The notes: generated from the letters alone by a model not told the origin. A DNA stretch of 64,000 bases from Paludisphaera borealis (GCF_001956985.1 NZ_CP019082.1:3224001-3288000), one strand, 5' to 3'. Shown: positions 28,992-41,666, counted from the first letter of the stretch. Program-made: numbers and translations.

Positions 28992-29333
28992 TCAGACGAG
29001 CGGAGGAGCGCGCGGACTGGAAGTTGCTTCCGGAGCGGGGGGGAGGAAAAGCGGCGGATCGGCCGGGGGGCGAATCCGAACGACGTCGACCACAAGATGG
29101 GCGTCGGCGTCGACCTGGAACAGAGCCTGGGTGTGGAGATGGCAGACCGGGCAGTCGTGGTTCGACTCGCGGCCGAGATCGGTCGAGCCGGGCGTCGCGT
29201 CGTCGTGTCGTCGCAGCTCGGCCGCGTGATGGTTGAATCCCGGCAGCGCGTGCAGCGCCGGTCCAGCCAGGGAGATGATCCCGTGCAGGGCCAGGAAGGC
29301 GACCAGCAGTAGGCGACTCGACCGCGACGACAT
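28992..29333 (-). CDS. Small exported Cys/His-containing protein of unknown function
   Basis: 113 residues from ATG 29333 (a longer in-frame start at 29402 precedes the hydrophobic signal and is less likely). Signal peptide MSSRSSRLLLVAFLALHGII...LAGPALHAL, then a His-rich segment with GFNHHAAELRRHDDA and a compact HDCPVCHLHTQAL motif, which could hold a metal. The C-terminus is Pro-rich. This resembles small planctomycete periplasmic proteins and the Cys-x2-Cys/His style of DUF2946, but I cannot assign a family with confidence. Confidence 0.6.
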   Translation of the reverse strand: MSSRSSRLLLVAFLALHGIISLAGPALHALPGFNHHAAELRRHDDATPGSTDLGRESNHDCPVCHLHTQALFQVDADAHLVVDVVRIRPPADPPLFLPPAPEATSSPRAPPLV

Positions 29334-29507
29334 GAAGGCGATGGGCTCCGGGCGATGAACGACGGGCGACAGGGAGCGGCAAGCTCCCGTGTCGCCGTTC
29401 ATGCGGGAAACGAGATTGATTCCTCAGTAGTTTGTAAGCACGGCCGGAATTTCGTCAATCCCATTGTTCTCGAATTATCCCAATTCACCCGCACGATCGT
29501 CGGTCGT

Positions 29508-30809
<1,302 letters not shown>

Positions 30810-30944
30810 CGGAAATCCCATCCTCGAAAGCAAATGAGTGAGCCGAAGAACCGTCGTCGAGCCGCCGCCCCAGGGGCCGCGGAAACAACGACGACCCGGG
30901 CCATCGGCGGGCGGCCCGGGGCGAAATAGTGTAACGGGTTGCGA

Positions 30945-32294
<1,350 letters not shown>

Positions 32295-32314
32295 TCAGCG
32301 CCGTTTGAAAGGGA

Positions 32315-32343
32315 GGCGGCGGGGAGCGTAACTCCCCGCCGCC
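32315..32343 (-). repeat. Intercistronic stem-loop between the two SAH hydrolase genes
   Basis: Perfect 11-bp stem, ggcggcgggga with tccccgccgcc, and a 7-nt loop, placed in the 72 bp between the upstream ahcY stop and the ribosome site of the second gene. On the transcript it is followed by only a weak U-tract (UCCCUUUC), so it may be a partial terminator/attenuator or a processing site that sets the ratio of the two proteins. Confidence 0.75.
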
Positions 32344-32354
32344 GAGAAAGCCGA

Positions 32355-33776
<1,422 letters not shown>

Positions 33777-33800
33777 GTTCAAAGTCTCCTGAAACGATGA

Positions 33801-33881
33801 ACGGGCGCGGTTGCACGTTATTAATCCACCTCAGCGAGCCTGGCAGGAACGCCCGTGCGTGCCGTCGCAGCGCCCCTCGAC
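33801..33881 (-). promoter_or_regulatory. S-adenosylhomocysteine (SAH) riboswitch
   Basis: The ahcY leader on the minus strand reads GUCGAGGGGCGCUGCGACGG, then a variable hairpin, CCAGGCUCG, a short linker, and GCAACCGCGCCC, which matches the SAH riboswitch core in order. P1 forms between GGGCGC (33870-33875) and GCGCCC (33803-33808); proteobacterial examples have GAGCGC/GCGCUC, so the A-U to G-C change is compensatory. The CGAG near the 5' end can pair with CUCG of CCAGGCUCG to make the pseudoknot. It ends ~10 nt before the ahcY ribosome site. In known cases SAH binding turns expression on. Confidence 0.88.
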
Positions 33882-34133
33882 GAAGTGGTGTGACTTGTTG
33901 AATGTAAGCAAGGCTCCGCGGCAGAACCAATCCGGCGGAACTCCTCCACCGGCAGGGCTTTCGCGTGCTGGCCGTACGCGTTCCACACGCGAGCCGCCGA
34001 CAAGCCCCACTCGGCAAGCCGATGGCTGGGCGAACGCCATGGACGTTGGTCCACGACACGCACAGCTCCGTCGGCCCGACCATGTGGCTGAAGTGCACCT
34101 GCCAGCGCGGGACGGGGGCCGGGGATCACGGCT

Positions 34134-34531
34134 TCAGCGTCCGTCCCAGAGCAGGCGAAGGGTTTTGCGCCGCTCCCAGTCCATCCAGTCGAGGGGACCG
34201 GTCGGCTCGGGACTCGCGTCGGTCGAACGGACTAGGGCGGAAACCGTCTGGCCGTAGGCGCGGGCTTGAGTCGACGCGTGGGGCGCGAGGGTCTGCACCA
34301 GCGCCTCGAAGCGCATCCAGTCGTCTTCGGACATCGCCACCCGCAGAGCCTTGCTGATCCACTCGTCGGGCAAGGGGGGGTGCAAGGGACGGAGACCTCG
34401 CTCTTGGTCGGGCCGGCGTCGTCGGCCCATGCGATCTCGTTCCACGACTCAACCTCGTCTCTATCCTCTGGTGACAACCCGCGATCCCAAACCGAGGGAC
34501 GCACCTTAACACACGCGTACGCACGTATCAA
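34134..34531 (-). pseudogene. Small gene of unknown function split by a one-base frameshift at a G/C run
   Basis: Two overlapping minus frames read as one protein if a base is added in the run of seven G (plus strand 34374-34380). The upstream frame (from ~34531, TTG) gives MIRAYACVKVRPSVWDRGLS and ESWNEIAWADDAG; the downstream frame continues LPDEWISKALRVAMSEDDWM, then FEALVQTLAPH and ends TLRLLWDGR. Joined length would be ~132 residues. The continuations past the run look like nonsense in each unshifted frame. It may be a real frameshift, a homopolymer sequencing error, or slippage-controlled. I do not recognise the family. Confidence 0.5.
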
Positions 34532-34723
34532 GAAAAACTATCGGCGTTTTCGGGAGAATCGTTGAGTCCGTCGTTTTCCGCGCTTCCGGCGGACGATCGG
34601 GTTTTACCCCGGAGGCGCCGGGCGAGTAAGATGGCGGTGCCGACATGACAGGCGGTCCGGACGTACCGGAACCCGCCGATGGGTCGGTTCCCCTATTCGA
34701 ATATTCAACGGAGCCTTCCTCTC

Positions 34724-35296
34724 GTGGTCCCCGCCAAGGATTTCAAGCGCCGCATGGTCGTCGAGATCGACGGCGCACCGCACATGATCGAGCATATTCA
34801 GGTTCAAACCCCCTCGGCGCGGGGCGCGGCCACGCTTTACAAAATCAAGGCCCGGAACCTCAAGACCAAGAACCGGGTCGAGAAATCGTACCGCGGGACC
34901 GACTCGCTCAACGAGTCGAGCTTCGAGCGCAAGCCGATCCAGTACCTCTACCGCGACGCCGACGAGCTCCACTTCATGGACTCGGGCGATTTCTCCCAGT
35001 TCACGTTCCGGGCCGACGAGCTGGCCGACCAGATCCCGTACATGTCCGAAAACATGGAAGGGATCGATGCGCTGGTGGTCGACGACGAGGTCATCGCCAT
35101 CGAGCTGCCCGACACCGTCGAGATGACGATCACCGAGACCGCGCCGGGCGTCCGGGGCAACTCCGCCACCGGCCGGACCAAGCCGGCGACCCTCGCCACC
35201 GGCCACGTCATCCAGGTCCCCGAACACCTCGACGAGGGAACCAACGTCAAAGTCGACACCCGCACCGGCGAGTACCTCGGCCGGGTTTCGGGCTGA
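34724..35296 (+). CDS. efpL: Elongation factor P-like protein EfpL (YeiP type)
   Basis: 190 residues from GTG 34724, which has GGAG 10 nt upstream and gives the family's exact usual length; the in-frame ATG at 34679 adds 15 unlike residues. Three EF-P beta-barrel domains. The tip loop reads TPSARGAATLYK with Arg33 where canonical EF-P carries the modified Lys, as in E. coli EfpL. Later blocks LPDTVEMTITETAPG and TGHVIQVPEHLDEG fit domains II and III. EfpL binds ribosomes stalled on proline-containing motifs and promotes peptide bond formation. Confidence 0.94.
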   Translation: MVPAKDFKRRMVVEIDGAPHMIEHIQVQTPSARGAATLYKIKARNLKTKNRVEKSYRGTDSLNESSFERKPIQYLYRDADELHFMDSGDFSQFTFRADELADQIPYMSENMEGIDALVVDDEVIAIELPDTVEMTITETAPGVRGNSATGRTKPATLATGHVIQVPEHLDEGTNVKVDTRTGEYLGRVSG

Positions 35297-35528
35297 CGCG
35301 AACGCCCCTCGGCGTCGGGCGTCCCCATGGCGGCGTTCGCGCCGGGCTCGGGTACGGCCGCCGAGGTGGAATCGCACCGTGGCGTGGGCCGTGGCCGACT
35401 TGGGGCTTCGGGGCTCGCCATCGTCCCTGATTGACCAGGCTTCACACGGGACCTAGAATGTCTCAACCCGGTTGCGGGAACGACCTTTCCGGCGGGATCG
35501 AGCGGGCAAGCGGAATTTCAAAGACCTG

Positions 35529-36059
35529 ATGGCCATCACGTACTACAAGCGGCTGCGCATGGAGATCGATCTGAACGGATCGGCTCTGCCGCGGTCGTTG
35601 CCCGAGCCGCTGTACTGGGCGCCGTGGGACGAGCCACTGCTGGCCGATCACGCCGAGGTCAAGTATCTGAGCTTTCGAAGCGAGATCGACGCCGCCGTCT
35701 TTCCTTGCCTGGGGGACCGATACGGCTGTCAGCGATTGATGCGCGAGATCCGTCGCAAGCCGGGGTTCCTGCCGGAAGCGACGTGGTTGATCGCCGGCCC
35801 CGAAGGGTACGTGGGGACGATCCAGGGAGTCGTCGATTACGGCCCGATCGGCGCGATCCAGAACGTCGGGGTGATCCCTTCGTACCGGGGGCTGGGCCTG
35901 GGCCGAGCGCTGGTCGACCGGGCGCTCGCGGGGTTCATTCAGGCGGGGCTGGAGCGGGCGTACCTCGAAGTGACCGCCGAGAACCGCGCCGCCGTCCAGC
36001 TTTACCGCAGCCTGGGGTTCCGCAGGGCCAAAACGCTCTATAAGGCGGTCGACGGATGA
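35529..36059 (+). CDS. GNAT family N-acetyltransferase
   Basis: 176 residues from ATG 35529 (MAITYYKRLRMEIDL); an in-frame TTG at 35472 would add 19 Arg-rich residues and seems less likely. The acetyl-CoA site is the VIPSYRGLGLGRALVDRAL segment, followed by YLEVTAENRAAVQLYRSLGFR, the end of the GNAT fold. The N-terminal third (PWDEPLLADHAEVKYLSF and VFPCLGDRYGC) is not typical of RimI and appears to be a lineage-specific extension. Acceptor substrate unknown. Confidence 0.85.
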   Translation: MAITYYKRLRMEIDLNGSALPRSLPEPLYWAPWDEPLLADHAEVKYLSFRSEIDAAVFPCLGDRYGCQRLMREIRRKPGFLPEATWLIAGPEGYVGTIQGVVDYGPIGAIQNVGVIPSYRGLGLGRALVDRALAGFIQAGLERAYLEVTAENRAAVQLYRSLGFRRAKTLYKAVDG

Positions 36060-36300
36060 CGTCGCCCGCGCCGTTCCCGAGCGCCTTCGGCCGCATCGCA
36101 CGGAGGTCGCGGACGGTTGTTTTGTATACTAGATTGGTGACGCTTCCCGTCCGTCGATCGCCGCGGACGGAGGGACGCCGTGGCCCAACGCGGGGAAATC
36201 TTGTATCGTAGTGGGCGATTCCGATCGTAAAGGATTGCGCCGTTCGGCCGTCGCGGGATGCGCCTGGCCTTGAGACGGTGCCACAAATTGAGGGTCCGCC

Positions 36301-37569
36301 GTGCCGGCATCAATCGCGACGATTCAGCAGCATGAATATCCCAACGGACTGGTGCTTGTCGCCGAGGAGATGCCTGGCGTGCAATCGGCCTCGTTCACCC
36401 TGTTGATCCCTGCCGGCGCGGCCTTCGAGGCGGCCGAGGGGCTTCACGTGGGGGGCGGGTCGGCGGGCATGACCTGCGAGTGGATCACCCGCGGGGCCGG
36501 CGACCGCGACAGCCACGAGTTGCTCAACGCGCTCGACAACCTGGGCGTCAGCCACTCTGAGAGCGCGCAGACGTTGCACACCAGCCTGGCGGCGGCCACG
36601 CTGGGCCGAAATTTAATCCCCGCGCTCGAACTCTTCTCCGACATGGTGCTTCGCCCCCGGTTCGACGAGCTGGAGGTCGAGCCAATCCGGGCGTTGTGCC
36701 TGCAAAACCTGCGGAGCCTGGAGGACGACCCGGGGACGAAGGTCATCTACGAGCTGCGGAAGCGGCACTTCCCCGAGCCCTGGGGGCGGCCGTCGCCGGG
36801 CACGGCCGAGGACGTCGCCCGGATCACGCCAGCGAACCTGCGGACCTTCCACGAGTCAACCTATCGTCCCAACGGCGCGATCCTCGGCGTGGCCGGCGCG
36901 ATCGACTGGCCGGTCCTCAAGGACGCGGTCGGCCGGCTGTTCGGCGAGTGGAAGCCCCGACCCGACCCCTGGCTGGTCGAGCGTCCCGGCGGTCCCCGCC
37001 GCGACCATCTCCACCGCGAGACCCAGCAGATCCAGATCGCCATGGCCCTGCCGGCCGCGACCGTCGACAGCGACGACTACTACCGCACCCGCGCCACGAT
37101 CGCGATCCTCGGCGGCTACTCGTCGGCCCGATTGTTCACCGAGGTCCGCGAGAAGCGCGGGCTGTGCTACTCGGTCTACGCCAGCTACGAAGGCCAGCGC
37201 GAGCGCGGGGCGATGCTCTGCTACGCCGGAACCTCGACCGAGCGCGCCCAGGAAACCCTCGACGTCATGCTCGCCGAGCTGAACCGCCTGGCCGCCGGCG
37301 GCGTCGAACTTGAAGAACTCGACACGATGCGGGCGGGGCTCAAGAGCTCGCTGATCATGGCCCAGGAATCGAGCATGAGCCGGTCGAGCGCCCTGGCCTC
37401 CGACTGGTACTTCCTGAACCGCGTGCGACCGCTCGCCGAGATCGCCAGAGAGCTTGACGCCCTCACCCCCGATTCGGTCTCGGACTACGCCAAGCGGCTC
37501 CTGAACCTCGACGACCTGACGATTTTGACGCTCGGCCCGAACCCGCTGAACGTCGCCCCGCCGGGCTGA
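36301..37569 (+). CDS. M16 family peptidase subunit lacking the zinc motif
   Basis: 422 residues, GTG start with GAGGG 6 nt upstream. M16 fold is clear (EYPNGLVLVAEEMPGVQSASF; YRPNGAILGVAGAI; EVREKRGLCYSVYASYE), but the HxxEH zinc site is replaced: the place corresponding to HFLEH in its neighbour is EWITRG. It keeps the C-terminal half Arg/Tyr substrate-binding block (REKRGLCYSVYA). It should therefore be the non-catalytic partner in a two-subunit peptidase with the next gene, as in mitochondrial MPP and several bacterial pairs. Confidence 0.88.
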   Translation: MPASIATIQQHEYPNGLVLVAEEMPGVQSASFTLLIPAGAAFEAAEGLHVGGGSAGMTCEWITRGAGDRDSHELLNALDNLGVSHSESAQTLHTSLAAATLGRNLIPALELFSDMVLRPRFDELEVEPIRALCLQNLRSLEDDPGTKVIYELRKRHFPEPWGRPSPGTAEDVARITPANLRTFHESTYRPNGAILGVAGAIDWPVLKDAVGRLFGEWKPRPDPWLVERPGGPRRDHLHRETQQIQIAMALPAATVDSDDYYRTRATIAILGGYSSARLFTEVREKRGLCYSVYASYEGQRERGAMLCYAGTSTERAQETLDVMLAELNRLAAGGVELEELDTMRAGLKSSLIMAQESSMSRSSALASDWYFLNRVRPLAEIARELDALTPDSVSDYAKRLLNLDDLTILTLGPNPLNVAPPG

Positions 37570-37611
37570 ATGGATCTGGCGTCTCGTCTATCTTGATCCG
37601 ACGGATCTTGT

Positions 37612-37635
37612 CCGGTGGGCCGGCGCCCACCCTAC
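37612..37635. repeat. Short GGTGGGC...GCCCACC inverted repeat
   Basis: 7-bp arms GGTGGGC and GCCCACC around CGGC, followed by CTAC, lying between the two M16 genes. Words of the form GGTGGGC-n-GCCCACCCTAC are dispersed in many planctomycete genomes (from memory), so this is probably one copy of a small interspersed repeat and may also be an intercistronic hairpin. Confidence 0.5.
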
Positions 37636-37651
37636 TCACGGTTGGGAACTG

Positions 37652-38890
37652 ATGCGATTCCATCACACGACGCTGGATAACGGGCTGGAAGTGATCGCCG
37701 AGCTGAACGACCAGGCGCACTCGATCGCCGCCGGCTTCTTCGTCAAGGCGGGGAGCCGCGACGAGACCGACGATCTGGCCGGCGTGTCGCACTTCCTTGA
37801 GCACATGACGTTCAAGGGGACCGAGCGCCGCGACGCCCTAGCCGTCAACCGCGACTTCGACAAGGTCGGCGCCAAGCACAATGCGCAGACGTCGGAGGAA
37901 GACACCTTCTACCACGTCACCTGCCTGCCCGAGTATCTGCCCAGGGCGTTCGACGTCCTGTCTGACATCTTGCGCCCGACGCTCCGCGAGGAAGACTTCG
38001 AGACCGAGAAGAAGGTCATCATCGAAGAGATCCGGATGTATCTGGACAACCCGATGTCGGTCGCCTACGAGGCCGCCAAGGCCGCGCACTTCGGCGAACA
38101 CCCGCTGGGCAACAGCATCCTCGGCACCGTCGATTCGATCACGGCGATGAAGGCCGACGAGATGCGGAAGTATTTCGCCAGCCGCTACAGCCCGGCCAAC
38201 ATCGTTCTGGGCTTCGCCGGCAAAGGCGACTGGAACCAGCTCGTCGACCTGGCGTCGAGCCACTGCAAGGCGTGGCAAGGCGAACCCGCCACCCGCCAGG
38301 CGAATCCGGTGCGCGGTACGAAATCGTTCGAGGCGATCCTCCGCGAGGAAGACCAGCAGCAGACGGTTGTCGGCGTCAGCGACGGCCCCCCGCTCGAAAG
38401 CGACGACCGCTACGCCGCGCACCTGCTGGCGACGATCCTCGGCGATCACACCAGCTCGCAGCTTTACTGGGAACTCATCGATCCCGGCCACGCCGACGGC
38501 GCCGAGCTGAGCTACCAGGACTACAACCAGGCGGGGGGCTACTACACCTTCCTGAGCTGCGAGCCCCAGGACACGCAGGCCAACCTGGCGCGGGTCGCCA
38601 AGGTCTATCGCGGCGTCAGCGAGAACGGGGTTTCCCAGGAAGAACTCACGCAGGCCAAGAACAAGGTGCTCGCCCGGTCGGTCCTGCGGAGCGAGCGCCC
38701 CATGGGCCGCCTCTCCTCGCTCGGCTTCCACTGGGTGTACCGCCACGCATACCTGCCCATCGAGCAAGAGCTGGACGCGTTCTCGAAGGTCTCGCTCGAC
38801 CAGATCCGCCGCCTGGTCCACGACTGGCCGCTCTGGCCCATGACCATCGTCTCCGTCGGCCCGACGACGAAGATCAAGCCGCCGAAGTGA
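37652..38890 (+). CDS. M16 family zinc metallopeptidase, catalytic subunit
   Basis: 412 residues. Inverted zinc motif HFLEH at residues 47-51 (GVSHFLEHMTFKGT) with the distal Glu in KKVIIEEIRMYLDNP; both halves of the M16 fold are present. The protein lacks the Arg/Tyr block carried by the preceding gene product, complementing it. Such pairs degrade or process peptides; no signal peptide, so cytoplasmic. 82 bp after its partner gene and clearly the same unit. Confidence 0.93.
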   Translation: MRFHHTTLDNGLEVIAELNDQAHSIAAGFFVKAGSRDETDDLAGVSHFLEHMTFKGTERRDALAVNRDFDKVGAKHNAQTSEEDTFYHVTCLPEYLPRAFDVLSDILRPTLREEDFETEKKVIIEEIRMYLDNPMSVAYEAAKAAHFGEHPLGNSILGTVDSITAMKADEMRKYFASRYSPANIVLGFAGKGDWNQLVDLASSHCKAWQGEPATRQANPVRGTKSFEAILREEDQQQTVVGVSDGPPLESDDRYAAHLLATILGDHTSSQLYWELIDPGHADGAELSYQDYNQAGGYYTFLSCEPQDTQANLARVAKVYRGVSENGVSQEELTQAKNKVLARSVLRSERPMGRLSSLGFHWVYRHAYLPIEQELDAFSKVSLDQIRRLVHDWPLWPMTIVSVGPTTKIKPPK

Positions 38891-38910
38891 GCCTTGGTGG
38901 AAACCACCCC

Positions 38911-39825
38911 ATGCGGATCGTCAGCCTGCTCCCCTCCCTCACCGAGCTGGTCTGCGCGCTGGGTCGGCGCGACGACCTCGTCGGCGTGACGCACGAGTGC
39001 GACTACCCGCCGGGCGTGGAAAAGCTGCCGTGGCTGACGCGGAGCAACATCCCGACCGCCGCGTCGAGCGCCGAGATTGATGCGTTGGTCTCCGCGCAGC
39101 AGGGGAGCCTGTACACGCTCGACGAGGCGAAGCTCGCCGAGCTGGCCCCGAACCTGATCCTGACGCAGGAGCAGTGCGACGTCTGCGCGGTCAACGAAGT
39201 CGCCGTGCAGCGGGCCGCCGCCCGGCTCCCCGGCCGGCCGCACGTCGAAAGCGTCAATCCGCTGTCGCTCGACGGCGTGTTCGCGATGTTCCGACTCGTC
39301 GGCGACCTGATCGCCGAGCGGGCCGCCGCCGATTCGTTGATCGCCGGCTATCAGCGCACGGCCGATGCGATCGCCCGCCGGCTCGGGCCGTCGCCGCGCC
39401 GTCCCCGGGTCCTGCTTCTCGAATGGCTCGATCCACCGTTCTGCTCGGGGCACTGGAACCCCGAGATCATCGGTCACGCCGGTGGCGAGGAAGTCGTCGG
39501 CCGCGCGGGCGAAGCGTCGCGGCGGATCACCTGGGATGAAGTCGCCGAAGCGCGTCCCGAGGTCGTCATCCTCTCGCTCTGCGGGTTCACCGTCGAGCGG
39601 GCCGAGCACGAGCTTCAAGCGTTCGCCGACCGCCCGGAATGGCGATCGCTGATCGACGGCTGCGACCGGCTCGCCCTGGTCGACGGCTCGGCGTATTTCT
39701 CCCGCCCCGGCCCCCGACTCGCAACCAGCCTGCGGATCGCCGGAGCCGTGATCCACCCCGACCGCCTGCTCGACCTCGCCCCGCCCGAGGGCCAGGGGTG
39801 GCGGTTCCTGCCCGCGTCGCCCTGA
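38911..39825 (+). CDS. BtuF/TroA-like cobalamin-binding domain protein
   Basis: 304 residues from ATG 38911 (MRIVSLLPSLTELVCALG); a longer frame upstream is out of phase with the M16 gene it overlaps. The periplasmic binding protein class III blocks are clear: VGVTHECDYPPGVEKLP, LILTQEQCDVCAV, SLDGVFAMFRLVGDL, and LEWLDPPFCSGHWNPEII. No signal peptide or lipobox, so unlike BtuF it appears cytoplasmic; such stand-alone proteins are common near unrelated genes and may bind corrinoids. Starts 20 bp after the M16 gene. Confidence 0.86.
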   Translation: MRIVSLLPSLTELVCALGRRDDLVGVTHECDYPPGVEKLPWLTRSNIPTAASSAEIDALVSAQQGSLYTLDEAKLAELAPNLILTQEQCDVCAVNEVAVQRAAARLPGRPHVESVNPLSLDGVFAMFRLVGDLIAERAAADSLIAGYQRTADAIARRLGPSPRRPRVLLLEWLDPPFCSGHWNPEIIGHAGGEEVVGRAGEASRRITWDEVAEARPEVVILSLCGFTVERAEHELQAFADRPEWRSLIDGCDRLALVDGSAYFSRPGPRLATSLRIAGAVIHPDRLLDLAPPEGQGWRFLPASP

Positions 39826-39923
39826 CGCCACTCGCGTACTTCTCCTCCGCGCCGGCCGTGTCCTATGAAAAGACAGGGGCTTTGCGCCGAGGTCGAGTTC
39901 GCGGGGCAGGGGATGTTTTCAAG

Positions 39924-41522
39924 ATGACGCGCTGGCGGATCACGCTGCTTGGCTTGTTTCTGACGGTCTTCGCGATCGCGAGTCTATCCGGTCCCGGGCG
40001 GACCGATTCGATCGACGGCTTGACCCGGTTCGAGGTCGCGTGCAGCCTCGTTGATCACGGCGACTCGGTGATCCGCAACGACAACGTCTGGTTCAGCGTG
40101 TTTCCCGGCCGCGACGGCCAGCGGTACTCGACGTACCGCTTCCCGCAGTCGGTCCTGGGCGCCGTCGCCGTGCTGATCTCCGACGCCACCGGCCCGATCC
40201 AAGGTGTTCGCCGGCGGTTCTTCTTCTCGCTCACGAGCCCGTTCGCGGCGGCCTGCATGGCGGTCTGCTACGCGGCGCTGTTCCGGAGGCTTGGCCATAG
40301 CCCCCGGGGAGCCGTCTTCTGGGCGGCGGCGGGGGTCTTCTGCACCCCGAGCTGGTTCTACGGGACGAGCCTGTACGACGATATCCTCGGCTCGGCGACG
40401 GTCGTCTTCGCACTCACCGCGGCGCTGCTCGGCAGGCGGCGACGGCCCTGGCTGGGGGCGACGCTTTCCGGCCTGGCGATGGGCCTCGCCTTCAACTGCA
40501 AGCAACCGCTGGCGCTCTTCACGCTGCCGGTTCTGGCCGCGATCCACGACCCGGAACGTGATTGGCGGGCCCAGCGCGGCCGGTACGCGGTCGTCCTGGG
40601 TCTGCTGGCCCTGGGGATCTTCGTGCAGCAGGCTTACGAACGGATCAAGTTCCCACCGGGGTTCACCGACGCTCGCGACTTCATGCAGGCGATGTACGTC
40701 CCGGTCTGGACCGACGACCCGACGCCGGCGATGCTGGCGATGACCCTCAGCCTGGGCTGCGGGGTGCTTTTTTACAACGCGCCGATCCTGTTGTCGGTGG
40801 CCGGACTCAAGACCTGGCGACGCACCGAGGAGTTGTTCGCGACGGCCCTGGTCGTGGCGTCGATGTTGTTTTTCCTCTTCATCTGCTGCCTGACGTTCTA
40901 CAAAGGGGACAACGCCTGGGGACCGCGCTACCTGACGCCGGTCTTCGCGGTACTCTGGATCTTGGCGCCGGCCGGCGCGTGGGCCACGAGGCGGTGGGCG
41001 GTCGTTGCGCAGCTCGCCGTCGGCCTGCTGGTTCAGATCGGCGCGCTCAGCCTCGACCCGCAACGGCTCTACATGGAGCGCGCGCTGGCGTCGGGTTTCT
41101 ACCTCAAAGACCCGACGATCTATTTCGATCCGTCGATCGCGCATGTGATCCAGCGGCCTCGCGAAATCTGGTCGGTGTTCACGTCTTGCTACCGGCCGAA
41201 CGAGGTGTTTGAAGCCTTCGAGCCGGACGGCAAGCCGACGCGCGGCTACCTTGTCAATGGACGGGTCGAGTACGGCGCGAGCGGGCTCCTGAAATACAAC
41301 ACGATGAACTCGTTCCGGCCGTGGTGGGCCCACTTCGGCCTGTTCTTCAAGAAGCAACCGCCGGTCGACGTGCCGCGAACCGCAATCCTGTTCGCGGCGA
41401 TCGCCGCGGCGGGCTCGGTGCTGACGGCGATCGGCCTGAGCGCGCCCATCCGCCTTGCGGAGATCGAGACGCCGGCGATCATCCTGGACGACCGACCGCG
41501 CGAGGGGTTCGCGGCCGTGTGA
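39924..41522 (+). CDS. Polytopic membrane protein, possible glycosyltransferase of the GT-C type
   Basis: 532 residues from ATG 39924; a longer in-frame extension to 39639 overlaps the upstream gene and is Arg/Pro-rich, so it is rejected. About ten hydrophobic helices. The first loop carries DSIDGLTRFEVACSLVDHGD and a later RYSTYRFPQS, i.e. the acidic first extracytoplasmic loop expected of GT39/GT83-type (PMT/ArnT-like) enzymes that use lipid-linked sugars. Assignment is by topology only. No sugar donor can be named. Confidence 0.68.
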   Translation: MTRWRITLLGLFLTVFAIASLSGPGRTDSIDGLTRFEVACSLVDHGDSVIRNDNVWFSVFPGRDGQRYSTYRFPQSVLGAVAVLISDATGPIQGVRRRFFFSLTSPFAAACMAVCYAALFRRLGHSPRGAVFWAAAGVFCTPSWFYGTSLYDDILGSATVVFALTAALLGRRRRPWLGATLSGLAMGLAFNCKQPLALFTLPVLAAIHDPERDWRAQRGRYAVVLGLLALGIFVQQAYERIKFPPGFTDARDFMQAMYVPVWTDDPTPAMLAMTLSLGCGVLFYNAPILLSVAGLKTWRRTEELFATALVVASMLFFLFICCLTFYKGDNAWGPRYLTPVFAVLWILAPAGAWATRRWAVVAQLAVGLLVQIGALSLDPQRLYMERALASGFYLKDPTIYFDPSIAHVIQRPREIWSVFTSCYRPNEVFEAFEPDGKPTRGYLVNGRVEYGASGLLKYNTMNSFRPWWAHFGLFFKKQPPVDVPRTAILFAAIAAAGSVLTAIGLSAPIRLAEIETPAIILDDRPREGFAAV

Positions 41523-41551
41523 GCGAACCGAGCCGTCGTCCTCGAACAGCG

Positions 41552-41666
41552 TGTTGCATTTTCGGCTCTCGAATTCATGAGGTGTTGATTTGCATGGTCG
41601 TCTCGGACTGCCTGTTGCGTTTTATGGCCTTGAATTCATGACGTGTGAATTTGGACGATTGCATGG
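41552..41666 (+). repeat. Imperfect direct repeat
   Basis: Two copies, 41552-41596 and 41613-41666, both beginning TGTTGC(A/G)TTTT, containing GAATTCATGA and ending GCATGG. The AT-richer repeat stands out in a GC-rich setting between two genes. Confidence 0.55.

Noticed and set aside
28623-29312. Plus-strand frames of 229 and 280 residues
   Set aside because: Arg/Gly-rich, no ribosome site, and overlap the better-supported small exported gene on the other strand.
36101-36130. Possible promoter with TATACT at 36125-36130 before the first M16 gene
   Set aside because: No acceptable -35 element at the right distance; not strong enough to list.
38272-38910. Extension of the BtuF-like gene into the M16 gene
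   Set aside because: Arg/Pro-rich shifted reading; the conserved protein begins at 38911.
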